Positions 1 through 8,270 of a stretch of 31,837 nt of DNA are shown here, piece by piece. Position numbers and translations under genes: made by a program. Location of the stretch: positions 1 through 31,837 of the forward strand of contig CAKRAT010000022.1 in assembly GCA_934295165.1 (NCBI GenBank), given 5' to 3'. Every line of letters begins with the position of its first letter. Position 1 is the first letter of the stretch. The notes under the pieces were generated by a model, which saw only the letters and a program-made list of their open reading frames with translations, had not been told where the DNA came from and did no database searches. The DNA is from an uncultured Dorea sp. GTDB lineage: Bacteria > Bacillota > Clostridia > Lachnospirales > Lachnospiraceae.

Positions 1-48
1 GTCATCTACACCGCCAAGCTGTGCTCTAAGCTCTTCCAATGATGCCAT
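1..48 (-). CDS. Start of a leftward gene, possibly a chorismate mutase-domain protein (partial)
   Basis: Only the first 16 codons are inside the window, reading MASLEELRAQLGGVDD from an ATG at 48. An AGGAGAG ribosome site lies just upstream at 54-60, so the start is well supported. The pattern LxxLRxxLxxVDD resembles the first helix of AroQ-type chorismate mutases, as found at the front of PheA-like proteins. Sixteen residues are too few to prove this. A TATAAT-like -10 (98-103, minus strand) and a small GCAGA/TCTGC hairpin (74-86) lie in the 5' leader. The gene is divergent from the nitroreductase gene. Confidence 0.5.
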   Translation of the reverse strand, partial: MASLEELRAQLGGVDD

Positions 49-192
49 ATACTCTCTCCTTTATGTATATTATGCAGAAAATCTGCGTATCTATTAAATT
101 ATAATACATTCTTTTCATAAAATCTACCCATCAGGATTATGCCTTTTCAAAAAATATGAAGATGAAATTTCTTTAAAAATTATTTCAAGACA

Positions 193-221
193 TTGAAAAT
201 ATATGTTAAATATTATATGAT
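193..221 (+). promoter_or_regulatory. Promoter of the nitroreductase-pyrBI unit
   Basis: TTGAAA at 193-198 and TATGAT at 216-221 are separated by 17 bp, a good vegetative sigma-A match. It sits about 30 bp before the ATG at 253. No other clear promoter lies between it and pyrB, so it probably drives all three genes. Confidence 0.55.
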
Positions 222-252
222 GTATGAAAGATTTGAAAACGGAGGTAAAACC

Positions 253-789
253 ATGAATACAATTGAATGTATTAAAACAAGACGCAGTATTCGTAAATTC
301 AAACCAGATCCTGTAGATCATACTACATTAGAATCCGTGATCGCAGCGGCATCTTATTCTCCATCTTGGAAAAACACCCAGATCACACGTTACATAGCAA
401 TCGAAGATTCTTCTATTCTTGATAAAATCGTTACCGATTACACCCCGGATTTCAATGCAAAGATTATAAAGCAGGCACCAATGCTGATTGCAGTTACCTT
501 CAGAAAAGGACGATGTGGTTTTGAACGTGACGGTTCTTACAGTACTAAGAAAGAAGACCGCTGGCAGATGTTCGATGCCGGTGTTGCAAGCCAGACACTT
601 TGTCTTGCCGCTCATGAAGCAGGTCTTGGAACCGTTATCATGGGAATCTGGGACGAAGACGGCATCACAGATCTGTTACAGATCCCGGAAGAACAGGAGC
701 TTGCCGCTCTCATTGCCATCGGACATCCGGATATCGATCCTGATGCACCTGAGAGAAAATCCGTAAGTGATTTATTAACTTATTTATAA
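253..789 (+). CDS. Nitroreductase family FMN-dependent oxidoreductase
   Basis: A 178-residue protein of the nitroreductase fold, which binds FMN and uses NAD(P)H to reduce nitro compounds, quinones or similar substrates. The true substrate cannot be read from sequence. The N-terminal RRSIRKF (residues 10-16) is the typical FMN-phosphate-binding motif, and the C-terminal half carries the usual [11 protein letters not shown] and [11 protein letters not shown] stretches. An upstream in-frame ATG at 193 would add 20 residues, but GGAGG at 241-245 sits 7 bases before the ATG at 253, which is therefore preferred. The stop is only 17 bases before pyrB, so the two are probably cotranscribed. Length is normal for the small single-domain members. 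Family call is firm; physiological role is unknown. Confidence 0.88.
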   Translation: MNTIECIKTRRSIRKFKPDPVDHTTLESVIAAASYSPSWKNTQITRYIAIEDSSILDKIVTDYTPDFNAKIIKQAPMLIAVTFRKGRCGFERDGSYSTKKEDRWQMFDAGVASQTLCLAAHEAGLGTVIMGIWDEDGITDLLQIPEEQELAALIAIGHPDIDPDAPERKSVSDLLTYL

Positions 790-806
790 AACAGGAGGTT
801 TTTTAC

Positions 807-1724
807 ATGAGACACTTATTGAGTCCACTGGATTTTTCCGTGGAAGAACTGGACAACTTAATGGATCTTGCCAAAGATATTGAGGCAAATCCAGAAAAAT
901 ATGCTCACGCCTGCGAAGGAAAAAAACTTGCAACTCTCTTCTACGAGCCAAGTACACGTACCAGATTAAGCCATGAAGCAGCTATGATCAATCTTGGCGG
1001 CAGCGTTCTTGGTTTCTCATCTGCAGATTCAAGTTCTGCTTCCAAAGGGGAAAGTGTAGCAGATACAATTCGTGTAATTTCCTGCTTTGCAGACATCTGT
1101 GCAATGCGCCATCCAAAAGAAGGCGCAGCCATGGTTGCAAGCCAGCATACCACGATTCCAGTGATCAATGCTGGAGACGGTGGACATCAGCATCCGACAC
1201 AGACCCTTACCGATATGCTTACGATCCGTTCTTTAAAGGGACGTCTGGACAACATGACAATCGGTTTATGCGGGGATCTGAAATTCGGCCGTACCGTACA
1301 TTCTCTGATCCATGCACTGGTACGTTATCCCGGCATCCGTTTTGTTCTGATCTCACCAGAAGAGTTAAAACTTCCAAGCTATATCAAGAACGATGTATTA
1401 GACCGTCAGAATATTCCTTACGAAGAAGTCGTACGACTGGAAGACGCACTTCCTGATCTGGACATTCTTTACATGACTCGCGTGCAGAAAGAGCGTTTCT
1501 TCAACGAAGAAGATTATGTACGTATGAAAGACTTCTACATTCTGGATAACAAGAAGATGGAGCTTGCCAAAGATGATATGTATATTCTTCATCCACTTCC
1601 AAGAGTAAATGAAATTGCCACAGAAGTAGACAGTGATCCAAGAGCCGCTTACTTCAAACAGGTACAATACGGTGTCTACATCCGCATGGCACTGATACTT
1701 ACACTTTTGGAAATTGAAGTTTAG
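807..1724 (+). CDS. pyrB: Aspartate carbamoyltransferase catalytic chain
   Basis: Catalyses carbamoyl phosphate + L-aspartate to N-carbamoyl-L-aspartate, the committed step of pyrimidine synthesis, in the cytoplasm. The 305-residue length is standard. The carbamoyl-phosphate site STRTR is at residues 49-53, HPTQTLTD at 129-136, and the aspartate-side HPLPRVNEI at 262-270, all intact. AGGAGG lies 8 bases before the ATG. It follows the nitroreductase by 17 bases and is followed by pyrI after 12 bases, so it should form the PyrB-PyrI holoenzyme. No PyrR-type attenuator fits in the 17-base gap; any such control would have to act from the promoter upstream of the nitroreductase. Identification is very secure. 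Confidence 0.97.
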   Translation: MRHLLSPLDFSVEELDNLMDLAKDIEANPEKYAHACEGKKLATLFYEPSTRTRLSHEAAMINLGGSVLGFSSADSSSASKGESVADTIRVISCFADICAMRHPKEGAAMVASQHTTIPVINAGDGGHQHPTQTLTDMLTIRSLKGRLDNMTIGLCGDLKFGRTVHSLIHALVRYPGIRFVLISPEELKLPSYIKNDVLDRQNIPYEEVVRLEDALPDLDILYMTRVQKERFFNEEDYVRMKDFYILDNKKMELAKDDMYILHPLPRVNEIATEVDSDPRAAYFKQVQYGVYIRMALILTLLEIEV

Positions 1725-1736
1725 GAGGAACATAAC

Positions 1737-2183
1737 ATGGTAAAGAATACATTAACTGTCGGACGCATCGAGGAAGGATTCGTTCTGGATCATATCCAGG
1801 CCGGACGAAGCATGGATATCTATAAATACCTGCATCTGGACAAACTGGACTGCTGCGTTGCGATCATTAAAAATGCAAAAAGTAATAAAATGGGTAAAAA
1901 AGATATTATGAAGATCGAATGCCCGATTGACTTTATGGATCTGGACATTCTTGGTTTTATTGATCATAACATTACGGTAAATATTATTAAGAATTCAGAG
2001 ATTGTAGATAAGAAGGCACTTCATCTGCCTCGCGAGATCCGCAATGTGATCCACTGCAAGAACCCTCGCTGCATCACATCGATTGAGCAGGGATTGGATC
2101 ACGTATTCGTACTTACAGATCCGGAAAAAGAAGTTTACCGCTGTAAATACTGTGAGGAAAAATACGACGGAAGACGAAAATAA
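1737..2183 (+). CDS. pyrI: Aspartate carbamoyltransferase regulatory chain
   Basis: Regulatory subunit that binds nucleotide effectors and, through a zinc domain, contacts PyrB. The protein has 148 residues. The zinc ligands are visible as C107-x4-C112 and C136-x2-C139 in the C-terminal domain; the N-terminal part is the allosteric nucleotide-binding domain. A GGAGG site lies close before the ATG at 1737, 12 bases after the pyrB stop. A separate pyrI implies allosteric feedback on ATCase activity by nucleotides, as known for the E. coli holoenzyme; whether CTP or UTP inhibits here is not visible. A strong terminator follows at 2256-2300. Confidence 0.96.
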   Translation: MVKNTLTVGRIEEGFVLDHIQAGRSMDIYKYLHLDKLDCCVAIIKNAKSNKMGKKDIMKIECPIDFMDLDILGFIDHNITVNIIKNSEIVDKKALHLPREIRNVIHCKNPRCITSIEQGLDHVFVLTDPEKEVYRCKYCEEKYDGRRK

Positions 2184-2255
2184 TTTTCCTTCCGAATGCA
2201 TGGAGGCGATCTACAGAATCTGCCACAGGCCGCTTTTCCTGAACGCACGACGCTT

Positions 2256-2300
2256 AAAAAAGAAGAGAACTCCGCAACCTGCGGGGTTCTCTTCTTTTTA
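2256..2300. terminator. Bidirectional rho-independent terminator between pyrI and rnpB
   Basis: An AAGAAGAGAACTCCGCA arm pairs with TGCGGGGTTCTCTTCTT across a three-base loop with one G-T pair. The hairpin is flanked by A-run and T-run on either side, so it can end both the rightward pyrBI transcript and the leftward rnpB transcript. Confidence 0.9.
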
Positions 2301-2372
2301 TGCATTATTCCTTTATCGCAAGAAACAACCGAAGCATTCCCAGCGAATATCTTCACATAAAATAATAAAATA

Positions 2373-2726
2373 CAAGCAAGACGATAAGCCGGGTTATGTC
2401 GTTGGATGATCATCTATCTAGACCCGCCGTTGCCAGCTGGTTCAAGCGACCTACCTAAGACGTGACGGGCCGCCACATCGTCTTTATCCGGTCTTGCTTC
2501 GGATGGGGTTTACATATGCCCCTGCTGTTACCAGCAAGGCGGTAGTCTCTTACACTGCCCTTCCAACCTTACCAGGATCAGATCCTGGCGGTACATTTCT
2601 GTTGCACTATCCTTGGAGTCGCCTCCACCGGACGTTATCCGGCATCCTGCCCTGTGAAGCCCGGACTTTCCTCACCTGCTGCCTTTCGGCAATTGCAGCT
2701 GCGATCATCTGTCTTACTTGCATTTT
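2373..2726 (-). ncRNA. rnpB: RNase P RNA, bacterial type A
   Basis: Catalytic RNA of ribonuclease P, which removes 5' leaders from pre-tRNAs. Read leftward it begins GCAAGTAAGAC near 2721 and ends GTCTTGCTTG near 2373; these pair as helix P1. The hallmark GAGGAAAGTCCGGGC block is at 2659-2673, the ACAGAAA segment follows, and the conserved ATAACCCGGCTTATCG lies near the 3' end. Length of about 350 nt and layout fit the ancestral type A class. Exact mature ends are estimates from P1. A vegetative promoter lies directly upstream and the two-way hairpin at 2256-2300 lies downstream. Confidence 0.95.
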
Positions 2727-2740
2727 CAAAAGCGTTTATT

Positions 2741-2769
2741 ATTATAGCACTGTTTTATCAAAATAACAA
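2741..2769 (-). promoter_or_regulatory. rnpB promoter
   Basis: Read leftward, TTGTTA (2764-2769) and a perfect TATAAT (2741-2746) are separated by 17 bp. The predicted start is around 2734, a few bases before helix P1, as expected for a stable RNA gene. Confidence 0.8.
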
Positions 2770-2826
2770 ATCTTTTTTATTCTAATTTCATTCTGGTTTT
2801 CATTTCGTTATTCAAAAACTTTTCAC

Positions 2827-3516
2827 TTAAATTTCTACTTCAAATACCTGTCCCGGTTCTCTTACCTTCATCACCCGGTCTTTGTATGACACTGCCTCCG
2901 AATTCTTCATTAAGCGGTCATACACCTCATAATGCTCCCACATATGCATCGGAAACACATATTTCGTACTGGTATGCTTCATAAAATAATCCATTCCCCA
3001 GGCATATTGGTCTTCCTGCCTCGGATCCAGCGGAACAAATGCCACATCAATTGCAATATCTTTCAGTTTATCAATCTCCCGCTGATAGTCTTTCCGCATC
3101 TGTTCATTATAGAGTTCACTTTCCTCTTCCCAATGCCACCAGTTCAGGTCACCTGCATGATAGATCATCTTATCATCCACATAAACAACAAACGCAACAC
3201 CTTCATCTGTAGAATGAAGTGTCTGCACTTTTATATCATCAAAATGATATTCCTTATTTGCCGTTACATATGTTGTCTGTTCCGGTTGTTCTTCAGCGGT
3301 AATATCTGCCGACAGAATATACCGGATATTCGGATAAGGTTCCATCCATTCAAAGATCTTTTTATTAAAATGATCATAATGCGAATGGCTTGCGAATACA
3401 TAAATCTTTTTCTTTAAATCAAATTTCGGGAGCCTGCCTCTGTACCAGTCGAAAATAAACACATCATCTTTATATTCTACAACGAATCCACTGTGTTCCA
3501 GGTACGTCACCTTCAT
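2827..3516 (-). CDS. Metallo-beta-lactamase-fold metal-dependent hydrolase
   Basis: A 229-residue cytoplasmic protein with the metallo-beta-lactamase fold. The metal-binding HSHYDH motif is at residues 44-49, followed by later His/Asp positions within YHAGDLNWWHW and the C-terminal PMHMWEH. The short form with an early HxHxDH places it with the UlaG/YtnP-like 'beta-lactamase superfamily' hydrolases; the substrate cannot be inferred. The ATG at 3516 is preceded by GGGAGA inside the end of the upstream gene, and only 3 bases separate the two genes, so they are cotranscribed. No hairpin terminator is visible before the rnpB promoter. General family is secure, function open. Confidence 0.85.
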   Translation of the reverse strand: MKVTYLEHSGFVVEYKDDVFIFDWYRGRLPKFDLKKKIYVFASHSHYDHFNKKIFEWMEPYPNIRYILSADITAEEQPEQTTYVTANKEYHFDDIKVQTLHSTDEGVAFVVYVDDKMIYHAGDLNWWHWEEESELYNEQMRKDYQREIDKLKDIAIDVAFVPLDPRQEDQYAWGMDYFMKHTSTKYVFPMHMWEHYEVYDRLMKNSEAVSYKDRVMKVREPGQVFEVEI

Positions 3517-3519
3517 CTC

Positions 3520-3990
3520 TTATACTTCTCCCTTAATGACCTTAACGGCATGTACAAGCTCCGGAAGTAAATATCTTAAGCTTTCTTTCACTGCCTGTGC
3601 TTTTCCCGGGAGATTGACGATCAGGGTCTCTCCACAGATTCCTGCTGCACTTCTGTTCAGCATACTGCGTCTGGTAAGCTTCATCGTATGTGCACGCATA
3701 GCTTCCGGAATTCCAGGAACTGGTCTTTCTACAATATCCATCGTTGCTTCCGGTGTACAGTCATCCGGATTGCATCCTGCCCCGCCTGTTGTAAGGATCA
3801 GGTCTGCTGCTTTTCCGTCCGCCATACGTTTCATAATTGCTGACAGTACTTCTCTATCCAGCGGCAACGCTCTCATAAACACAACTTCCAGTCCGGCTTC
3901 TTCCGCTACAAGTTTTACTGCCTCTCCGCTTTCATTTTCTTTTGTGCCTTTGTATATATCTGTATTTGCTGTAATAATTGCTATTTTCAT
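3520..3990 (-). CDS. MogA/MoaB-family molybdopterin-binding protein
   Basis: A 156-residue MoCF_biosynth-domain protein related to MogA/MoaB, which bind and adenylylate molybdopterin. TTGGAG (residues 67-72) followed by DDCTPEAT and the NLPGKAQAVKE stretch near 126-136 form the expected nucleotide/pterin pocket; the usual third glycine-threonine-glycine and Arg-Asp forms are altered (GAG and DD). An in-frame ATG 24 codons upstream exists, but GGAGG directly before the ATG at 3990 and homology beginning MKIAIITA support the shorter form. It is the first gene of a pair with the metallo-hydrolase. No other molybdenum cofactor gene is in the window, so a role in cofactor synthesis is inferred from family only. 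Confidence 0.85.
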   Translation of the reverse strand: MKIAIITANTDIYKGTKENESGEAVKLVAEEAGLEVVFMRALPLDREVLSAIMKRMADGKAADLILTTGGAGCNPDDCTPEATMDIVERPVPGIPEAMRAHTMKLTRRSMLNRSAAGICGETLIVNLPGKAQAVKESLRYLLPELVHAVKVIKGEV

Positions 3991-4033
3991 ATCGTACCTC
4001 CAACATTCATCTGTGATAATCATATACCTTTGT

Positions 4034-4062
4034 ATTTTAACTCTTTTATCATAATAATGCAA
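4034..4062 (-). promoter_or_regulatory. Promoter of the MogA-like/hydrolase pair
   Basis: Read leftward, TTGCAT (4057-4062) and TAAAAT (4034-4039) with a 17-bp spacer lie about 45 bp upstream of the ATG at 3990. The match is moderate. Confidence 0.45.
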
Positions 4063-4134
4063 TCTTATAAGTTTATTTCTGCTATCTGAAAATACCTGAA
4101 ATCTGCCACCTTCCGTTTTTCTGCACCTCTTAAC

Positions 4135-4191
4135 AAAAAAAGATTCACATCTGTCCTTTCCCGGATGCCGGACGGAATGTGAATCTTTTTT
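4135..4191 (-). terminator. Terminator of the alcohol dehydrogenase gene
   Basis: AAAAAAGATTCACAT pairs with ATGTGAATCTTTTTT, and the inner CTGTCC/GGACGG extends the stem after a one-base bulge. T-runs occur in both directions, but only the leftward alcohol dehydrogenase (ending at 4259) reads into it. Confidence 0.85.
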
Positions 4192-4258
4192 CTATGATTA
4201 TTTCTTATCTGTAAGGCTTACCGCCCGGCAGCATCTGCTGCAAATTCCAATCTATCAT

Positions 4259-5407
4259 CTACAATGCTTTGCGATACAGCATTTCTACGTCTTTCAATGT
4301 TGTCTGACGTGGGTTTGCTGCGATATTACCGCTCTTCATGGCATCTGCTGCCATCTGAGGGATCTTATCTTCTGTTACACCAACCTCAGAAAGTGTCTTT
4401 GGAATACCGAGGGAAGCGTTCAGTTTCTTGATTTCTGCTACCAGCATCTCTGGTTTAAAGTCTTTTACCGGCTCTTTGTCTTCGCTGATATAATTGTAGA
4501 TTTTCTCATAACGTCCCTGATCTGCTAATGCATTGTATTCTACGATAACCGGAAGCAAGATAGAGTTGGCAACTCCGTGCTGCACTCCGAAGAATGCGCT
4601 GACCGGATGAGACATTGCATGTACATTGCCAAGTCTTGCCCATGCAAATGCGATTCCAGCGAACATACTTCCTGACATCATCGCACATGCTGCTTCTTCG
4701 TCTTTTCTGTTTGCTACGAACCGGCGGATATTTCCTCCGATCAGTTCCATTGCTTTTTCTGCCATTGCATCAGAGAATGGAGATGCTCCCAGTGATGTAT
4801 AAGCTTCCCATGCATGGATTAATGCATCAATTCCGCAGGATGCTGCAACCATTGGAGGTACAGACATGATCATTTCCGGATCCAACAGTGCGTATTTTGG
4901 GAGTAATTCGTAACTGAATACTGTCAGTTTATAGTTTCTGGAAGTATCTGTGATAACAGAAAATGCTGTTACTTCACTTCCAGTACCAGCTGTTGTCGGA
5001 ATTGCAATGATCGGTTCGATTGGTCCCGGAACAAGGTGTGCTCCTTCGTATTCTGTAATTGATCCACCGTATTTTGCAAGAACACCCACAGCTTTAGCTA
5101 CATCCATCGGGCTTCCTCCTCCGAGTGCAACGATACTTGTTGCTCCGGATTCTTTATATACTTTTGTTGCTGCATCTACCATATCTACTGTTGGATTTGG
5201 AAGGATATCCAGGAAGCTGACTGTCTCGATTCCTTCTGCTTCTACGATATCCAATACTTTCTGTACAACACCTAATTTTTCCAGTCCACGGTCTGATACA
5301 ACCATCATCTTTTTGGAACCACTCTTCTCCAGAAGTTCCGGCAGTCTCTTTAATGAACCAACGCCAAACACGATGTCCTGTGGTACTTTAAATGTGTAAT
5401 CTTTCAT
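4259..5407 (-). CDS. Iron-containing alcohol dehydrogenase
   Basis: Group III NAD(P)-dependent alcohol dehydrogenase, interconverting alcohols and aldehydes or ketones in fermentation. With the start at 5407 it has 382 residues, normal for the family. GGGSPMD (96-102) is the dinucleotide site. Predicted metal ligands are D194, H198, H263 or H267, and H277, close to those of FucO-type enzymes. An ATG at 5416 abuts the GGAGG site with no spacer, whereas the ATG at 5407 has a 9-base spacer, so 5407 is preferred. It is monocistronic, with its own terminator downstream and the spoIVA terminator upstream. A palindrome in the promoter spacer suggests repression. Ethanol, butanol or propanediol are all possible substrates. 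Confidence 0.93.
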   Translation of the reverse strand: MKDYTFKVPQDIVFGVGSLKRLPELLEKSGSKKMMVVSDRGLEKLGVVQKVLDIVEAEGIETVSFLDILPNPTVDMVDAATKVYKESGATSIVALGGGSPMDVAKAVGVLAKYGGSITEYEGAHLVPGPIEPIIAIPTTAGTGSEVTAFSVITDTSRNYKLTVFSYELLPKYALLDPEMIMSVPPMVAASCGIDALIHAWEAYTSLGASPFSDAMAEKAMELIGGNIRRFVANRKDEEAACAMMSGSMFAGIAFAWARLGNVHAMSHPVSAFFGVQHGVANSILLPVIVEYNALADQGRYEKIYNYISEDKEPVKDFKPEMLVAEIKKLNASLGIPKTLSEVGVTEDKIPQMAADAMKSGNIAANPRQTTLKDVEMLYRKAL

Positions 5408-5434
5408 TTTTTTCATCCTCCAGATTTTTTTAGT

Positions 5435-5462
5435 TATTTACAGGGATTCCCTGTATTCTCAA
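5435..5462 (-). promoter_or_regulatory. Promoter with embedded palindromic operator for the alcohol dehydrogenase
   Basis: Read leftward, TTGAGA (5457-5462) is followed after 16 bp by TAAATA (5435-5440). The spacer and the -10 edge hold ACAGGGATTCCCTGT (5440-5454), an inverted repeat with 7-base arms around one central base. An element here would overlap RNA polymerase contacts, the classic position for a repressor site. The -10 match is weak. Confidence 0.5.
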
Positions 5463-5466
5463 ATGT

Positions 5467-5510
5467 GGTAAAAAAAGAGACCACACCCATGCGGGTATGG
5501 CCCCTTTACC
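5467..5510 (-). terminator. spoIVA terminator
   Basis: Read leftward, GGCCATACCC pairs with GGGTGTGGTC around a GCAT loop and is followed by a run of seven T. It lies 74 bases after the spoIVA stop. The outermost GGTAAA/TTTACC also pairs. Confidence 0.85.
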
Positions 5511-5583
5511 AATTCCTGATTCATATTATAGGCACAGTCATTTCCAGATTTCAAGTGTTTTTCGTATATTTATTCAGTTTTTT

Positions 5584-7056
5584 CTAAATGATAATACATA
5601 CCATGCCGCCGTTACTGTCATTTACAATCTTTTGCATGCTATCCTGAAGTTTCTCCTGACTTTCTTCGTTGATGACTGCCATCTTATTCCTCAGACCGTC
5701 CATAACCAGTTCTTCTACTGTCTTTCCAAATATACTGGTTTTCCAGATTCCCCCTTCCTGCTGCTTTTCTTCTTCGATGTAATGGATCAAATCCTTCGCC
5801 TGCTGCTCATTTCCAACAATCGGGGCTATCTCCGTCTCTATGTTAGCACGGATCAAATGAATGGACGGTGCCTGCGAATGAATTTTTACCCCATATTTAT
5901 TTCCCTGACGAATCATCTCCGGAGCATCAAGTATGATTTCTTCTTTTTTCGGACTTACCACTCCGTAACCTTTCATACGAACGGATGCAAATGCATCCCT
6001 TACATTCTCATATTCACTTTTTAATCCTGCCAGCTCCTGCATCGTCCGAATCAGATCATATTGCCCTGTGATCGGTGTGTCTGTCAGTTCACTTAACATT
6101 TCATAGTAATATTTTTCATACATATGAATCTGTATGATCACACAGCCTGTATCCATCTGTACCTGTTCTACATAGAGTTCTTTAATATAAATGCTTTCTG
6201 GTTTCGGAATATCTGTTACGGCGTCCCTGATTTCTTCCATTTCTTCTAAGATCTTTCGGATGTGTTCCATAAGATCCTGTTTGATTACATGCGTGGCAGG
6301 AAGCATTTCCACCCACTTCGGTATATAGAACTGTATCTCCGATACCGGGAATTCATACAATACATTTTCCAGGATCTGATAAATATCCTCTTCTTTTAAC
6401 TGTTCGCAATTCACGGACATTGCAGGCACTTTATAAGTCTCTTCCAGTCTCTCAGCCTTCTCTTTCGCATCCTGACTATGCGGCTTTTTCGAATTCACCA
6501 GTATAATAAATGGTTTATGGATGTTCTGTAATTCTGTTATGGTCCGTTTTTCTGCGTCCTCATAATTCTGCAGCGGGATATCCGTGATCGTTCCATCCGT
6601 TGTTACTACAATCCCAATGGTTGCATGCTCATGGATTACCTTCTGTGTTCCGATTACCGCCGCTTTGGTAAATGGTATTTCTTCTTGGTACCACGGTGTA
6701 CGAACCATACGTTCCCGCCCATTTTCTTCATGTCCGGCAGCGCCTTCCACCATATATCCGACACAGTCGATCAGACGGATCTTTACTTCTATATCCTGCC
6801 CGAAACGGATCTTCGCTGCCTCCTTTGGCACAAATTTCGGTTCTGTTGTCATGATTGTTTTTCCTGTTGCCGATTGTGGCAGTTCGTCTCTTGTCCGCTC
6901 CTTTTTATGTACATCTTCCATTCGCGGCAACACCATGACATCCATAAACCGTTTGATAAATGTAGATTTTCCAGTCCTTACCGGTCCTACCACTCCGATG
7001 TAGATTTCCCCATTTGTTCTCGCTTTTATGTCTTTATATAATTGTTCTGTATGCAA
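5584..7056 (-). CDS. spoIVA: Stage IV sporulation protein A, spore coat scaffold ATPase
   Basis: SpoIVA is made in the mother cell and polymerises on the forespore surface using ATP, forming the base layer for coat and cortex assembly. The protein has 490 residues, close to the usual size of about 492. The Walker A GPVRTGKS is at residues 24-31, a middle domain follows, and the C-terminal tail ends SNGGMVCIII, the membrane-proximal segment typical of the family. The chosen start is TTG at 7054-7056, supported by AAGGAG nine bases upstream and by the family's N-terminal YKDI..RT..IYIGVVG pattern. It lies downstream of gpsA but is separated by a hairpin, and the leader holds a sigma-E-like -10. 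It shows the host can sporulate or recently could. Confidence 0.97.
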   Translation of the reverse strand: MHTEQLYKDIKARTNGEIYIGVVGPVRTGKSTFIKRFMDVMVLPRMEDVHKKERTRDELPQSATGKTIMTTEPKFVPKEAAKIRFGQDIEVKIRLIDCVGYMVEGAAGHEENGRERMVRTPWYQEEIPFTKAAVIGTQKVIHEHATIGIVVTTDGTITDIPLQNYEDAEKRTITELQNIHKPFIILVNSKKPHSQDAKEKAERLEETYKVPAMSVNCEQLKEEDIYQILENVLYEFPVSEIQFYIPKWVEMLPATHVIKQDLMEHIRKILEEMEEIRDAVTDIPKPESIYIKELYVEQVQMDTGCVIIQIHMYEKYYYEMLSELTDTPITGQYDLIRTMQELAGLKSEYENVRDAFASVRMKGYGVVSPKKEEIILDAPEMIRQGNKYGVKIHSQAPSIHLIRANIETEIAPIVGNEQQAKDLIHYIEEEKQQEGGIWKTSIFGKTVEELVMDGLRNKMAVINEESQEKLQDSMQKIVNDSNGGMVCIII

Positions 7057-7087
7057 TCGTTTCCGCTCCTTCCTGCTATACTGCTAG

Positions 7088-7095
7088 AATATATG
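7088..7095 (-). promoter_or_regulatory. Candidate sigma-E -10 element for spoIVA
   Basis: Read leftward, CATATATT resembles the sigma-E -10 consensus (CATACAHT), and spoIVA genes are known sigma-E targets. I cannot find a convincing -35 at the right distance, so this is tentative. Confidence 0.3.
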
Positions 7096-7108
7096 CATAA
7101 AAAACAAA

Positions 7109-7160
7109 AAAAATAACAGATACAAAAACATCATTTGTTATTTCTGCGTCTGTTATTTTT
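7109..7160 (-). terminator. Probable gpsA terminator
   Basis: AAATAACAGA and TCTGTTATTT arms enclose a 28-base loop. Read leftward the hairpin is followed by a T-run, about 60 bases after the gpsA stop. The stem is A+T rich, so termination may be incomplete and some spoIVA transcription may come from the upstream genes. Confidence 0.5.
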
Positions 7161-7220
7161 TACTGCCATATATTCGTTAAGAGCTAAAGTGGCAGATTCT
7201 GTAGTTTATGATTACATTTT

Positions 7221-8234
7221 TTATTTCTTCCATGGAAGTGCCGTATGTTCTGCTTTACCGCCTCGAAGCATCAGTTCATTCACTGCTTCTTCCGGACTCT
7301 TGTCTTCAAACAGAACTTTATTCACCTCTTCAATGATCGGAAGTGATACGCCATATTTTTTTCCAAGCTTTGCAGCAGCCTTTGCCGAAAATACACCTTC
7401 TACTACCATCTGGACTTCGTCCATAGCTTCTTTCATGCTCTTTCCCTGTCCCATCAGGTATCCGGCTTTACGGTTACGGCTGTGCACACTGGCACATGTA
7501 ACGATCAGGTCTCCAATTCCCGCAAGTCCACCAAATGTTTCGGCAGCACCGCCCATCTTCACTCCGAGTCTGGAAATCTCCGCAATTCCACGGGTAATCA
7601 GTGCAGCCTTGGTATTATCTCCATAACCCATACCATCTGCAATACCTGCAGCCAGTGCGATCACGTTTTTCAAAGATCCTCCCAACTCGATGCCAAGCAT
7701 ATCAGGGCTGATATATACACGGAATACTTCATTCATAAAAAGATTCTGTAAATACTTCGCCGTTTCTTCTGTATGCGCTCCGATACAGACCGTTGTCGGA
7801 AGTCCTCTTCCAACCTCCTCCGCATGGCTTGGTCCGGAAAGAACCGCCACATCTGCTTGCGGCATCTCTTCTTCAATCTGCTGGGACAATGTCATCAGGG
7901 TATCTTCCTCTATTCCCTTTGCCACATCTACGAATTTCTGTCCTTCTTTTGCATACGGACAGATCATTCTTGCTGTGCTTCTTACATGAATCGATGGTAC
8001 CGCAAGTACCACTACATCTTTTCCCTCTACCGCTTCTTTGATATCTGCAGTAAAGAATATCTTATTCGGGATTCTGACGCCCGGAAGCTTGCTTACATGC
8101 TCTCTCTTTTCACTCAACATGCGGACTTCTTCTTCCTGATATGACCATACCGTCACATCGTGTCCATTTTTACATAAAAGCAGTGCCAGTGCTGTTCCCC
8201 AGCTTCCGGCTCCGATCACACTTACGTTTGCCAT
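7221..8234 (-). CDS. gpsA: Glycerol-3-phosphate dehydrogenase [NAD(P)+]
   Basis: Reduces dihydroxyacetone phosphate to sn-glycerol 3-phosphate, the backbone for phospholipids. With the start at 8234 it has 337 residues. The Rossmann motif GAGSWG is at 8-13; the catalytic-lysine region GGSLKNVIALAAGIADGMGYG and the NTKAALITRG stretch are present. An upstream in-frame ATG at 8264 adds ten charged residues and has no ribosome site, while AAGGA stands about nine bases before 8234. It directly follows plsY, which consumes its product, so the pair makes lysophosphatidic acid. Identification is firm. Confidence 0.96.
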   Translation of the reverse strand: MANVSVIGAGSWGTALALLLCKNGHDVTVWSYQEEEVRMLSEKREHVSKLPGVRIPNKIFFTADIKEAVEGKDVVVLAVPSIHVRSTARMICPYAKEGQKFVDVAKGIEEDTLMTLSQQIEEEMPQADVAVLSGPSHAEEVGRGLPTTVCIGAHTEETAKYLQNLFMNEVFRVYISPDMLGIELGGSLKNVIALAAGIADGMGYGDNTKAALITRGIAEISRLGVKMGGAAETFGGLAGIGDLIVTCASVHSRNRKAGYLMGQGKSMKEAMDEVQMVVEGVFSAKAAAKLGKKYGVSLPIIEEVNKVLFEDKSPEEAVNELMLRGGKAEHTALPWKK

Positions 8235-8270
8235 AAGAGCCTGTCCTTTCTTCTTATCTGTCATCTCTGA

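Noticed and set aside
2494..2766. A 90-codon rightward reading frame with a plausible length
   Set aside because: It lies opposite the RNase P RNA and is explained by that RNA's conserved structure; it has no ribosome site or recognisable protein features.
2932..3417. A 161-codon rightward reading frame
   Set aside because: It is opposite the metallo-hydrolase gene, which has clear catalytic motifs and a good ribosome site; the composition (Cys, His, Ile rich) is typical of an antisense shadow.
5497..6024. A 175-codon rightward reading frame at the end of spoIVA
   Set aside because: It is antisense to SpoIVA and extends through its terminator; no ribosome site and hydrophobic low-complexity composition.
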